DNA from: an uncultured Pseudomonadales bacterium
GTDB lineage: Bacteria; Pseudomonadota; Gammaproteobacteria; Pseudomonadales; UBA7434
Assembly (NCBI GenBank): GCA_943788835.1
Contig: CALSRU010000004.1
Location: 738,300-802,299 of the forward strand
Direction: 5' to 3'
Length of the DNA: 64,000 nt
Program-made: the position numbers and the translations under genes
In this document: positions 9,218-18,653 of the stretch, piece by piece
How positions within the stretch are numbered: position 1 is the first letter of the stretch
Layout of the letters: each line of letters opens with the position of its first letter
The notes under the pieces: model-generated
What the model was told of the DNA's origin: nothing
The model's input: the letters and a program-made list of their open reading frames with translations, nothing else
The model's database searches: none

Positions 9218-9343
9218 ATGACCCATAAAAAGATTGCGCTTTTTATGGCCCTACGGGCTCGCTGCGCTCGGTGAAAATTGCAGTGCAATTTTGCGAACCC
9301 ACCGTTAGAACCAACCCACTGACCCAGACCGATAAATACAAAA

Positions 9344-9359
9344 GGCCCCGATGGGGCCC
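9344..9359 (-). terminator. Terminator of tRNA-Ser
   Basis: On the minus strand GGGCCCC and GGGGCC form a strong GC hairpin followed by UUUUGU, eleven bases beyond the CCA end of tRNA-Ser. Confidence 0.65.
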
Positions 9360-9369
9360 TTTATATTTA

Positions 9370-9457
9370 TGGCGGTGAGACAGGGATTCGAACCCTGGGT
9401 ACGTTACCGTACACACACTTTCCAGGCGTGCTCTTTCGACCACTCAGACATCTCACC
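9370..9457 (-). tRNA. tRNA-Ser (GGA)
   Basis: An 88-base class II tRNA with acceptor GGTGAGA/TCTCACC, a long variable arm, the T-loop sequence GGTTCGAATCC and an encoded CCA. The anticodon GGA is at 9421-9423 on the plus strand as TCC. It reads UCC and UCU codons. Confidence 0.95.
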
Positions 9458-9602
9458 GTAAAAAACGTCACTCTTTGCTTGAGTGCAACAACAGGCGCTT
9501 GCTGGAAACAAACGCTAAAGCCCACGCATTGCTTTGAAGACGCGCGACTTTAAAGCAATGCGCTGCGGCTGTAAAGGAATGCGCTAGTGGCTTGCCCAGC
9601 TA

Positions 9603-10259
9603 TTACCTAGCAACCTCATTCAACTCTTGCAAGGCCGCTTCGGCTTCAGCGAGCCTGCGCTTTAAACCCACTACCGCGCCAGCAGTGCCCTTACCTGACT
9701 TTTCCATGTCAGTAATTTTTTGCTGTAGCTCAGCTTTCTCCCTGGCACTTTCTTCAATGGCTAACAACAGCTCGCGGCTTTCTTCCGTAAAGTTAACAAT
9801 CATTTCTCGCATAGTCTCTTTACTACCTGCGTCTGCGCTTAACGACAGATTTTGCAACTGGCGCTCTAGCATGTCGCGCTCGCGCTGCAGTGCTTCAATA
9901 GCACCCTGATTCTCTGCATTTTGTCCAGCCGCTGCACTCAAATCTTGCTCGATAGCCGCTTTAATTTCCAACAGTTCATTGTAGTTTTTTTCTAGGTCTG
10001 CAAACTTTTCTTGCAGCTCGTCAAAATTTGCATCGCTGCGTGACAACCCCTCATCATGACTCTGCTGACTGGCTCTCAGCGCCTCAAGGTCGCCTCGAGT
10101 AATCGCCAAGTCGGTTAATAACTCACGGACACTTAACTCCGAAAACTCGGCGCGCCTGCGCTGTTGCATCGTTAAAAAACCAAACACAAAGCAACCCACC
10201 AACAAGAAAAACCAAAAGCCGCCAGCCAGCGCTAACATGAGATAAGAGACACTAATCAT
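9603..10259 (-). CDS. Membrane-anchored coiled-coil protein of unknown function
   Basis: 218 residues. One hydrophobic helix lies at about 7-30, followed by MQQRRR on the presumed cytoplasmic side, then a long heptad-rich segment (about 40-215) dominated by Glu, Leu, Ala, Gln and Lys. I do not recognise the family; the layout resembles small cell-envelope or septation accessory proteins, but that is not evidence of function. The gene follows queF on the same strand by about 40 bases, so the two may be cotranscribed. Confidence 0.7.
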   Translation of the reverse strand: MISVSYLMLALAGGFWFFLLVGCFVFGFLTMQQRRRAEFSELSVRELLTDLAITRGDLEALRASQQSHDEGLSRSDANFDELQEKFADLEKNYNELLEIKAAIEQDLSAAAGQNAENQGAIEALQRERDMLERQLQNLSLSADAGSKETMREMIVNFTEESRELLLAIEESAREKAELQQKITDMEKSGKGTAGAVVGLKRRLAEAEAALQELNEVAR

Positions 10260-10300
10260 TCTACGTTCTACCCATTTTAATTGAGCGTTAAGCTGCTATT

Positions 10301-11185
10301 TTATTGTCGTAAAAGCCGCACAACATCAAGCGACCCAGGATGATTGCTTCGGTAAGCACTAATGGCTATACCGCCGCGACGCGTGTAGCGAGCTAACACT
10401 GTTACAGCTTGCAGTTGCGGTAACTGCAAAAGGTCGGTGTATATTTGCTCTACGGTTTGCTCATGAAACCCATTGTGCTCACGATAACTCACAATGTATT
10501 GCAGTAACCCTGAGTAATCCAGCTTTTGTCCGGAATAAATAATGGTAACTGTTGCCCAATCGGGTTGCGATGTGACCGGGCAATTGCTGCATAGCAAATC
10601 AGACTGCACTACCTCATTAGTCACTTGCTGGTCAGTTACGGTTAGCAACTGCGGCGAGCGTTGATAAAGTGTGCAAGTCACATCGAGCTCATCAAGCTGC
10701 ACCATCGCACCCTGCTCGCTGCTGGCGGCGCTGTCGACTGATGCTGCGCCAATAACACCCGACGGTGTATGTAAGTCAAGCAGCTCAAGCGTCACATGAG
10801 CGCCGAGCAACTCACTCAGGTCACGCGATACGGTCTGCACAACCGCCTCGCTGCTAGCAAACGTGTGTTGATTAAGGCTATTTAAATAAAGCTTGAGCGA
10901 TTTTGATTCAACGATAATCGGTGACTCAACTGGCACCAGCAGTCTGCCGTGCTTCGCCACGGGCTTGCCGTGCGGATTAAGCCACGACAACTCATAGCAC
11001 TGCCACACATCAGCGCCAAACATAGGCTGCGTGGCACTGTAACCCATCACGGTTGCCCGATAGTTGGCGCGCGCTATGGCATGCAGCAATGAGGGCGTAT
11101 AGCCCTGTACATAATCGCTGTTATGGCCAAGCGGTGAGGTGCTGGCATAAGTTTCGCCAGTCGGTGAGGTATCGGGGTTAGACAT
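10301..11185 (-). CDS. queF: NADPH-dependent 7-cyano-7-deazaguanine reductase QueF
   Basis: 294 residues, the long two-fold form typical of gammaproteobacteria (about 280). QueF reduces preQ0 to preQ1 in queuosine biosynthesis, a tRNA wobble-base modification. The catalytic Cys202 and Asp209 are seen in CSNCPVTSQPDW, and the NADPH-binding segment ESKSLKLYLNSLNQ lies at about 93-106. C-terminal RRGGIAISAYRSN is also typical. No other queuosine gene is next to it. Confidence 0.95.
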   Translation of the reverse strand: MSNPDTSPTGETYASTSPLGHNSDYVQGYTPSLLHAIARANYRATVMGYSATQPMFGADVWQCYELSWLNPHGKPVAKHGRLLVPVESPIIVESKSLKLYLNSLNQHTFASSEAVVQTVSRDLSELLGAHVTLELLDLHTPSGVIGAASVDSAASSEQGAMVQLDELDVTCTLYQRSPQLLTVTDQQVTNEVVQSDLLCSNCPVTSQPDWATVTIIYSGQKLDYSGLLQYIVSYREHNGFHEQTVEQIYTDLLQLPQLQAVTVLARYTRRGGIAISAYRSNHPGSLDVVRLLRQ

Positions 11186-11316
11186 ATTTAGGGTTTACTG
11201 TGTTGCAGCATAAATAATGTATTTCGATTTAACTGGACTGGCGCACTGCTCAAACTTGCAACCACGGGCGCACGCAGATACGTTTACTTAATGCCGATGA
11301 AGCCAGCGACGTGATC

Positions 11317-12090
11317 TTAGCTACGCAATTTTTCACCGCGCGTTAACAGGTACATTGCAAAACCAAAGCCACCCAGCATAAACAGCGTGAGCATAAAATA
11401 AGAAACACCTAGCGACACATCACTCACACCCAAAATGCCGTAGCGAAAACCGTTCACCATATACAAGATTGGGTTAACCAAAGATACGTTGGCCCAAAAG
11501 TCGGGTAGCAAATCGACTGAATAAAATACACCACCTAAATAAATCAGGGGTGTGAGCACAAAAGTTGGAATAATGGAAATATCATCAAAACTATTAGCGT
11601 ACATGGCATTAAGGAAGCCAGCAATAGAAAACACCACAGCTGTCATTAACACCATACTAATGGTTATGGGCCAACTCTCTACACTCAGCTCGGTAAAAAA
11701 CAGCGCCAGCACCGTTACAATGCCACCCACTGCCAAACCGCGCAATACGCCACCGGCCAAATAGCCCAGCAAAATAGTTACCTCGGCGGTGGGCGAAACT
11801 AACAGCTCCTCTATGTTGCCCTGAAACTTTGTTCCATAAAAAGACGACACCACGTTGCCATACGAATTTTGAATAACGGCCATCATGATTAAACCCGGCA
11901 CTACAAACTGCATATAATCGTAGCCGCCCATTTGGCCAATGCGTGAGCCAATGAGGCTGCCAAATATCACGAAGTACAGCGCGATAGTGATAGCCGGTGG
12001 CACGAGCGTCTGCACCCAAATACGCATAAATCGGCGCACTTCTTTTACCACAATGGTTTTAAATGAAACCCACTGTATGGCCATATTCAT
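11317..12090 (-). CDS. yadH: ABC-2 type transporter permease (YadH-like)
   Basis: 257 residues with six predicted membrane helices, ABC-2 family. RRFMRIWVQTLVPP near the N-terminus, IVEELLVSP-like FQGNIEELLVSP in the middle and the LRS C-terminus closely follow Escherichia coli YadH as I recall it. It would form the membrane part of an exporter with the ATPase encoded just upstream; start and stop codons overlap (ATGA). The substrate is unknown. Confidence 0.92.
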   Translation of the reverse strand: MNMAIQWVSFKTIVVKEVRRFMRIWVQTLVPPAITIALYFVIFGSLIGSRIGQMGGYDYMQFVVPGLIMMAVIQNSYGNVVSSFYGTKFQGNIEELLVSPTAEVTILLGYLAGGVLRGLAVGGIVTVLALFFTELSVESWPITISMVLMTAVVFSIAGFLNAMYANSFDDISIIPTFVLTPLIYLGGVFYSVDLLPDFWANVSLVNPILYMVNGFRYGILGVSDVSLGVSYFMLTLFMLGGFGFAMYLLTRGEKLRS

Positions 12091-13085
12091 GATGCAGCTC
12101 CATCATTAGCGGCAGCGCCAGGTTCAACCACGGGGCTGTTTGCAGCTTGGTCATAACCCACAATCTTGCTGGGCTTTAACAAATTAACAAACATCTCTTC
12201 TAGCCGATTCGCTTTGTTACGCATGCTTGTAACTTCAATTCCAGCCCCATCAAACAAAGTAAACAGCTTATTAAGTGACTGCTCCTTGCCGACTTCAATT
12301 TCAACCTCAAGCATGTGTTCATCCATAATCCGCGCAGTAAACCCAGGCAACTCAAGCGGTGGTTGCAACGCATTGCGCGTGTCAAAAATAAAGATTTCGC
12401 GAGTAAGCTTGCGCAACAGCGATTTCATGCTGGTGTTTTCAATGATTTGGCCTTCATCAATAATGGCGATATTGCGGCACAAGCTCTCAGCTTCTTCGAG
12501 GTAATGCGTGGTGAGAATAATGGTAGTGCCCTCTTCGTTCACTTGGGTTAAAAACTCCCACATAGAGCGGCGTAACTCGATGTCCACGCCCGCGGTGGGT
12601 TCATCAAGCACTAAAAGTTGAGGTTCGTGCACCAGCGCTCGGGCAATCATCAAGCGGCGTTTCATACCGCCAGACAACGTGCGCGAAATAGTATCGCGCT
12701 TGTCCCACAAGTCGAGCTTGCGCAAGTATTTTTCGGCGCGCTGTTTGGCCAGCGCGCGCGACAGACCGTAGTAGCCACCCTGAGTGACTAAAATATCGAA
12801 CACTTTTTCAAATTGATTAAAGTTAAATTCTTGCGGCACCACACCCAAGCATTGCTTGGCTTGCTGGAAATCTTGGTCGATATCATGCCCCATAATACAA
12901 ACGCTGCCCGCGCTTTTGCTAACCACCGAGGTAAGAATGCCCAGGGTGGTTGACTTACCTGCGCCATTAGGCCCCAGCAGCGCAAAAAAATCGCCCTGAC
13001 GAACATGCAAATCGATACCCTTTAAAGCCTGAAAGCCATCGGCGTAGGTTTTTTTAAGGCCCTTGATCTCTAGCGCAACACTCAT
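12087..13085 (-). CDS. yadG: ABC transporter ATP-binding protein (YadG-like)
   Basis: 332 residues. Walker A GPNGAGKST at 38-46, signature LSGGM at 137-141 and Walker B LLVLDE at 157-162, followed by the H-loop TTHYLEEAE. It is the ATPase of a DRA-type ABC-2 exporter and overlaps the permease gene by four bases, which implies translational coupling. The C-terminal tail after about 300 is longer than in the E. coli protein and low in complexity (Ala, Gly, Pro). Transported substrate unknown. Confidence 0.93.
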   Translation of the reverse strand: MSVALEIKGLKKTYADGFQALKGIDLHVRQGDFFALLGPNGAGKSTTLGILTSVVSKSAGSVCIMGHDIDQDFQQAKQCLGVVPQEFNFNQFEKVFDILVTQGGYYGLSRALAKQRAEKYLRKLDLWDKRDTISRTLSGGMKRRLMIARALVHEPQLLVLDEPTAGVDIELRRSMWEFLTQVNEEGTTIILTTHYLEEAESLCRNIAIIDEGQIIENTSMKSLLRKLTREIFIFDTRNALQPPLELPGFTARIMDEHMLEVEIEVGKEQSLNKLFTLFDGAGIEVTSMRNKANRLEEMFVNLLKPSKIVGYDQAANSPVVEPGAAANDGAAS

Positions 13086-13209
13086 ACGTCTGTTGTTATT
13101 CCTTTCGTTTCAACTTACATTGGCTAGGCGAGGCACCTCACCAGCCAGCAATTAAAATAGTTAACTCAACTTAAGCACTCACACTTAAACCCACATTATA
13201 CAACCGCCT

Positions 13210-13704
13210 ATGTTACCACCTGCTAATGACCAAAATTCTATTATTACCGCGGCGCGTGAATTTCTAACCACATTTGAATCGATGCAACTGGCCACCGTTA
13301 ACTCAATTGGACAGCCGATGGCCAGTTACGCGCCATTTGTACGATTAGACAACGGGCAGCTAGGTATTTTTATCAGCGATTTAGCCGCTCATACCGCCAA
13401 TTTGCGTAACCAGCCTGTAGCCTCAGCACTTTTCCTTGAGCCTGAGACTCAAGCCAAGCAGATATTTGCGCGCAAGCGACTAATGCTGGAGTGCGGTGTG
13501 AGCATGCATCAGCGTGAATCGGCAGAATCGAGCCGGGTACTAAAGGCTATGCAGCAGCGCTTTGGCGATATTATCGCGCAGCTTACCCCGCTTGCTGACT
13601 TTCATGTCTTTACACTATCGATCACGCAAGCCACTTACGTAACCGGCTTTGCGCAAGCCTCGGTGTTTAGCGGGCCGACGTTTAACGCCAACCCGAGCGC
13701 CTAA
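13210..13704 (+). CDS. HugZ/pyridoxamine-oxidase-fold protein
   Basis: 164 residues with the split-barrel FMN-binding fold: FESMQLATVNSIGQPMASYAP near the N-terminus is the typical first strand pair. HugZ and HutZ proteins of this group bind and break down heme. A conserved C-terminal histidine loop is not obvious here, so heme activity is inferred, not shown. It lies tail-to-tail with a TonB-dependent receptor gene 48 bases away, and divergently from the yadG gene. A link to heme or iron uptake is plausible from that pairing. Confidence 0.75.
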   Translation: MLPPANDQNSIITAAREFLTTFESMQLATVNSIGQPMASYAPFVRLDNGQLGIFISDLAAHTANLRNQPVASALFLEPETQAKQIFARKRLMLECGVSMHQRESAESSRVLKAMQQRFGDIIAQLTPLADFHVFTLSITQATYVTGFAQASVFSGPTFNANPSA

Positions 13705-13751
13705 AGGTCAAACCCTCATCCACCTAGCACGAAACCGGCGCCCGGTGGGCA

Positions 13752-15963
13752 TTAGGGCCAACGGTACTCAATATCAACAAACAATGAGCGCGGCGCCGAT
13801 GGGAAGTAGCGATCGCCACTAAAACTGGTGTAGTCGGCTCGCTCGGCATATTGCACATCGGTAATATTGAGCAGCCGAAAACCGGCTTGCCAGTCATTGG
13901 CAAAGTTCCACTGCCCACGCAAATTCAAGTAATCATGCCCTGCATAGCGGTGCTCGTTTTCGGGGTCGGTGTAGTAACGCGATTGATGCACCCACTCTAA
14001 CTCGAGCTGCCCTCTTAAATCGAAAGACCTGCGCAAAAACGCCGTGCCAAAATGCAGCGGCGCACTATCGAGCTGCTTACCCGATAGTTTCACCCCACCC
14101 GACTCACGATTATTCGCATATTTGTGCTGAGCATAAGTGCCACGAACACCCGCCACTAGATCAGTGCGTAGTTGATAATCTAAAGCCACCTCAAGACCAC
14201 GATGAGTGGTTTGCCCATTGGCCACATTAAAAAAGTCTGAATCGCGGAAAATAACATTGTCTTTCTTATAGGCAAATATATTTATCTCATACGCTAAGGT
14301 GGCTGTTTGGCCACGCCCGCCGAACTCCAAGCCAAATATCTCTTCCGAATCCAGCTCGGCAGCGATTTGATCGCGCTGCAACCGGTACAGCTCAGTGGCC
14401 TGCGGTGCACGAAAGCCGTGGCTGGCATTAAAATAAAGCTGATGATTAACCGCCAACTCATAACGCAAGACCCACACTAGGCGACCAATTATTAAAACGG
14501 TCGTTGCGATCAGCCGGCCTTGAATAACGGCAACCGCCAAAACCGCAAGCCGCGCCATCTTCATCGGTGCGCCCATCGAGCATACGATTGTTATAGTCGT
14601 AGGCCATATGCTCATAGCGCAAGCCCGTGCTCAGCCACAGATCTTGCGCCAGCGGCCAATCCACATCCACAAAATAGCTCGCTTGCGTGGCATACACCTG
14701 ATAATCGTATTGTTTACCCTGCGGAATCGTCGCCACTAGAAAAGCAGAGCCCTGGGTAGACCCATACTGAGTTTGACGAAGAAAGGCATCGGTTAATTCA
14801 ACATCGACCCCGGTATTGATTGTCCACCCTTGCGCTCCACTAAACTGATAATTAGTTTGCACGCCTGCACTGACTTGCCCATTGGATTCTACCGGCTGAC
14901 CCGGCAAAAAGTGCATTAAAAAATCCATCTCGGCATAGCGCGCATAGGGCGTCACGATCAGCAGGCTTTGCTCGCCTATGCTGTAGCGCAGCTCATGTAA
15001 AAAACGCGCCGATTGCGCATTGCGATAAGCATTGGGGTCGTCATTGGTTTCGCGCAGCGCATCATCTTTATAAGCGAGGCTACCCTCAAGATAACTAGCC
15101 GTTTGCTGGCGCAAATTACTGTATGTGAAAATAGAGCGGGCATTGAGCGCGCCCAAATTGTTGGTGGTAGTTTCATAGCCATGCTGCAAAGTAACTTTTT
15201 GCTGGTCGTAACCCGAAGATGCCCTAAACCCTCGGTCTTGCGCCAGTGTGATATCAGCACGTACGTTGTGGGCATCGAATGCACTACCACTTGAAACGTG
15301 TGTTCGATAAAAATCTTCCGGCCCCGCCTCAAGGCTGATCGCGGGTGACGATGCATTAGCTAAGCTGGGCGAAATAATGTTCACCACGCCGTGCACTGCA
15401 TTGGAGCCAAAACTGACCTGCGCCGGCCCACGAATAACCTCTATACGCTGCGCCGCTTCGGTATGTGCATCGAACAATTCATTCACATTGCAAAAACCTG
15501 CGGCGCGCAATGGCACACCATCGGCTGCGGCCAACACGCTGCCACATGCACCGCCACCCGTTAAGACCGGCGAGCGCACCGCCGGTAAATATTCTTGTCC
15601 ACTGCCTCTCGCGAAGTTTACACCAGCTACTCGCGCCAGCGCCTGCGCAACATGCGCGTGACGAACAAGCCGCAGCTCATCACTATTGAGCAGTGCACTG
15701 TTGCCAGTCAGCTCACTGCGGCGCTGGCCGACACGATTACCAGTAACAACAACCTGTTGCAACACGGGAGATAAATCGCGCTGCTTAGCCGAAGGCACAG
15801 TATCTGCTTGGGCATAAGCAGCTGGATTCAGACCTAACACCTGTACTGCGACGACTATTAACACCATTGGCCTTGCGCGGATGCCGTATAGTAATAGGGC
15901 AACCGGGTTACACAACGCTGCCAACAAAAACGACGGGGAGCGATAAACTAGTGAAAACATCAT
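13752..15963 (-). pseudogene. TonB-dependent receptor interrupted by a one-base frameshift
   Basis: Two overlapping frames together encode about 736 residues of one receptor. The first (15963 to about 14464) has a signal region ending in PAAYAQA, then the plug domain with QQVVVTGNR, DGVPLRAAGFCNVNEL and IEVIRGPAQVSFGSNAVHG, and the first barrel strands. The second continues with YELAVNHQLYFNASHGFRAP and runs to the C-terminal strand ending in RSLFVDIEYRWP. The join fits if one T is removed near 14463, where GCGTTATGAG should read GCGTATGAG. AGAAGG lies eight bases before the start ATG. Uptake of an iron complex or heme is likely from the family; the neighbouring HugZ-like gene supports heme. 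It may be a true mutation or a sequencing error. Confidence 0.8.
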
Positions 15964-16185
15964 GCAAAGACCTTCTAGTCATTTAGAAAAAAAATCGGTA
16001 AAAGCGCCATCAATCCCGAGATCACATGCCAATAAAGCAACATTTGGTGGGAGCCAACGCAGTTTACTCATTAAGGGTTTATGTTTAAACTGCAAAGCGG
16101 GTATTTATTGGCCCAACAAAAGTTAACTGCCAACCTCTAACCGTTTCAAGCTCGCGCCAAAATCAATTGAGAAAAAACACTAGGA

Positions 16186-16710
16186 ATGGAAAAGCGATCT
16201 AAAGTTGCAACAAAAAAAATAAGCGGTGTGACGCTTATTGAGCTTGTTGCAGTGATTGTCATACTGGGCATACTGGCCTCATTCATACTGCCAAAAGTCA
16301 TTGGCCTATCAAGCTCTGCAAAAATTGGCGTACTCAACAGCATTGTCGGTAGCATGCGATCAACCATTGATATGACGAAGATCAAAGCACATGCGGCAAG
16401 CATGAAACGAGCCGACAATGCATCACAGCAAGATCAGTTTATCGTTGACTTCGGTTGGGCCAGCGCAGAAATAGATTGGAGAAATCTGTGCCCAGAGAGC
16501 TCGGCTGAACTAGCCGACCGATTAGACATGACTGACTTTCTCGAACTCAGCGCGAATAGCGGAGTTACCTCATTGACCAATAACCAATATACTTTAATTG
16601 GCTATGACATCCCCGGGTTTTCGACACCGACCAATCAAGGCTGCTATATTATTTACGACTCTTTTGGCGACCCCGATTGCACGCTGACACTTGTGACCGC
16701 AGATTGCTAA
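16186..16710 (+). CDS. Type IV pilin-like protein, copy 1
   Basis: 174 residues. A class III signal peptide reads KKISG then VTLIELVAVIVILGILASFI, with Gly at -1 and Glu at +5 as prepilin peptidase requires; the helix would carry the protein into a pilus or type II secretion pseudopilus. The globular part has four Cys (NLCPESSAEL, GCYIIYDS, PDCTLT, TADC) that may form two disulfides. A paralogue 1.1 kb downstream shares nearly the whole sequence. No assembly ATPase, platform protein or other pilin genes are nearby, so this is an orphan pair. The ribosome binding site is weak. Confidence 0.85.
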   Translation: MEKRSKVATKKISGVTLIELVAVIVILGILASFILPKVIGLSSSAKIGVLNSIVGSMRSTIDMTKIKAHAASMKRADNASQQDQFIVDFGWASAEIDWRNLCPESSAELADRLDMTDFLELSANSGVTSLTNNQYTLIGYDIPGFSTPTNQGCYIIYDSFGDPDCTLTLVTADC

Positions 16711-16797
16711 CGAAATTTAACGGCTCATGCTCGCGACGGCGCACCGCCCACCACTGCACCTACACTGCTTTTCATTCACTCGAAATTTTTACGTACT

Positions 16798-16832
16798 ACC
16801 CAACACCCAACACCCAACACCCAACACCCAAC
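16798..16832 (+). repeat. Five perfect copies of the heptamer ACCCAAC
   Basis: A 35-base simple repeat without interruptions, in the gap between the first pilin gene and the epimerase remnant. The unit length is not a multiple of three, so it could vary by slippage, but no open frame crosses it. Confidence 0.9.
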
Positions 16833-16855
16833 AAGACTATGAGGCTAAGATCTAT

Positions 16856-17143
16856 CTAAATCAACGCGTATTGCTTGAGTTGACGAGCCGTCTCTAAAAT
16901 TGAATTCTCAGCAGGCCTTGGCTTCCAGTCAAGAATGTCCTTTGCTTTGGTGGTATGGCAATCTCTGGGCTTGCCCACCATTTTAGAAAGCACGACCAAA
17001 TCGCTTTTGAACCATGCCATTATTTTTAACAACCAGTTTGGCATGTTGTTTTGCGGTGCCTTATAGCAATCACTATTCAAAACATGAGCGATTTCATCTC
17101 GGATGATAGGTGTCAGTAAAACACCGTTTTTTCCTGCCACTGC
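16856..17143 (-). pseudogene. 3' remnant of an NAD-dependent epimerase/dehydratase gene
   Basis: About 95 codons remain. The text near the end (TTKAKDILDWKPRPAENSI, then LETARQL) matches the C-terminal substrate-binding part of extended short-chain dehydrogenase/epimerase proteins, which have KARxxLGWxPR there. The Rossmann domain with its GxxGxxG motif, about 200 residues, is missing; upstream of the remnant the minus strand is A+T-rich with stops. It lies on the opposite strand between the two pilin copies. Confidence 0.65.
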
Positions 17144-17275
17144 CGTTTACTCACTTACGATTTAAATTTAGAATTAGAATTTAAATTAAGGGTAGAGCCT
17201 TACTCACCAATGTAAAGTTAATACCCCCGTCAAACCGTTTAAAATGGCTCCAAACCATATTGAGCAAAAGTCACT

Positions 17276-17815
17276 ATGAATGAAAAGCGGTCTCAAATTC
17301 TAACAAAAAAAATGGGCGGTGTGACGCTGATTGAGCTTGTCGCAGTGGTCGTTATACTGGGCATACTTGCCTCATTCATACTACCAAAAGTTATTGGCCT
17401 TTCAAGCTCTGCGAAAATTGGCGTACTCAACAGCATTGTCGGCAGCATGCGATCAACCATTGATATGACGAAGATAAAAGCGCACGCTGGGGGCTTAACG
17501 CCTGTCGGCTTAATGTCAGGGAGTCAGTCCCTACAAACCCCCTATATCGTCGACTTCGGCTGGGCCAGCGCAGAAATCGATCACCGAAATCTGTGCCCAG
17601 AGAGCTCGGCTGAGCTAGCCGACCAATTGGACATGATTGACTTCCTCGAACTCAGTGCGAATAGCGGAATCACCTCATTGACCAATAACCAATATACTTT
17701 AGTTGGCTATGACATCCCCGGGTTTTCGATTCCGACCGATCAAGGCTGCTATATTATTTACGACTCTGCTGGCATCCCCGATTGCACACTGACCGTCGTG
17801 ACCGCGGATTGCTGA
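17276..17815 (+). CDS. Type IV pilin-like protein, copy 2
   Basis: 179 residues, closely similar to the protein encoded at 16186-16710 in both protein and DNA. It has the same prepilin signal (MGG then VTLIELVAVVVILGILASFI) and the same four Cys. It differs mainly in a short segment around residues 70-82, where the two copies have unrelated sequence and lengths (AGGLTPVGLMSGSQ here). That segment may be a surface loop under diversification. The copy follows an A+T-rich spacer after the epimerase remnant. Role as for copy 1: presumably a minor pilin or pseudopilin, with no system genes adjacent. Confidence 0.85.
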   Translation: MNEKRSQILTKKMGGVTLIELVAVVVILGILASFILPKVIGLSSSAKIGVLNSIVGSMRSTIDMTKIKAHAGGLTPVGLMSGSQSLQTPYIVDFGWASAEIDHRNLCPESSAELADQLDMIDFLELSANSGITSLTNNQYTLVGYDIPGFSIPTDQGCYIIYDSAGIPDCTLTVVTADC

Positions 17816-18217
17816 CCCATGTTACACGTCACCACTGCGCGATAACGTAGCTCACATCCGCCACACGACATTACCGTTCGTTCAATCTGTAATTTCAAGC
17901 ACGACCTAAAAACACTCAACCAACTGAAAGTTTGCTCAATGACAACGCGCTATTCCGCATCTAAACGCCTTAGTCTATTGAGTGGCAAAAATGGTTTAGC
18001 CGCCACAACACCTCAAACACTCTTATTGCACGAAACGATTAAGGGGCTTATCACAGTGCTGAAAATCTGAAGGGCATGGAGAGCGCAGACTTCAGCGCGG
18101 CAGGATATGGCGTTTAGCACACCGGATATGGCGAGGTAAGTGTGGGAAGCACTGTTGGTATGGGGCTTCCCGTGCGCTATAGGCCGTTAGGAATTCGGTG
18201 CTCTGGCAAGAAAAAAA
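17816..18217. other. Intergenic region between pilin copy 2 and tRNA-Glu
   Basis: About 400 bases with no supported gene. A 43-codon frame at 17940-18071 has no family resemblance or ribosome binding site. The short sequence GGATATGGCG occurs twice around 18102-18135. I see no hairpin with a T run after the pilin stop. Confidence 0.5.
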
Positions 18218-18293
18218 TGGCGTCCCCTAGGGGGTTCGAACCCCTGTTACCGCCGTGAAAGGGCAGTGTCCTAGGCCACTAGACGAAGGGGAC
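18218..18293 (-). tRNA. tRNA-Glu (TTC)
   Basis: A 76-base tRNA with acceptor GTCCCCT/AGGGGAC, T-loop GGTTCGAACC and an encoded CCA, followed on its strand by seven T residues. The anticodon TTC lies in the loop CTTTCAC and appears as GAA on the plus strand at 18257-18259. It reads GAA and GAG. Confidence 0.95.
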
Positions 18294-18523
18294 GCAACGT
18301 AGGAGGCGCGTATTTTACTGATACATTTACAAAGTGCAACCGTGAAAACTCAACATATATGAAATAAATTGACTGACTCTTTTATACCTTACTTAACCGC
18401 GGGATACAAAAAGGTTTACAACAACGACAAACCTGCCCAGCACAGACTGCATGAATCGCCATCAGCCTGGCATACGCCTAATATACGAAACAATAAAGCT
18501 GCTTATTTCCTTACCCGCTAGCA

Positions 18524-18551
18524 TTGCATGCCAACCAATTCGCGTTAAAAT
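18524..18551 (+). promoter_or_regulatory. Possible sigma-70 promoter of the LeuB-like gene
   Basis: TTGCAT and TAAAAT are separated by 16 bases, about 100 bases before the start codon. The rest of the 360-base gap (18294-18653) shows a small inverted repeat, AGGTTT/AAACCT near 18410-18430, and no gene. Confidence 0.4.
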
Positions 18552-18653
18552 AGCGACCCTTTTTTGGCTCGCCGCTCGCTGTTCCTTGCACGGGCCAACC
18601 CGTAACAGGCGCTCACGCCCCACTCACAATCCACAGACACAAACGGAATACAG

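Larger units (their letters stand above)
8933..9369. other. Intergenic region with palindromes between PEP-CTERM gene and tRNA-Ser
   Basis: No convincing gene. It contains several inverted repeats: GCGTGCAATT/AATTGCGCGC near 9055-9076, CTGACGG/CCGTCAG near 9121-9155, the perfect 10-bp pair CCATAAAAAG/CTTTTTATGG at 9223-9248, and AAAATTGCA-G-TGCAATTTT at 9274-9292. It also holds a partial copy of the tRNA-Ser 3' end and the tRNA terminator. Confidence 0.6.

Noticed and set aside
9243-9443. 66-residue minus-strand frame over tRNA-Ser
   Set aside because: It overlaps the tRNA and its terminator and is explained by them.
13752-14615. A separate gene for the C-terminal half of the TonB-dependent receptor
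   Set aside because: Its first 50 residues are frame-shifted readings of the upstream receptor part; the conserved sequence begins exactly where the other frame stops.
17940-18071. 43-codon frame between pilin copy 2 and tRNA-Glu
   Set aside because: No ribosome binding site, no similarity that I recognise and no support from context.
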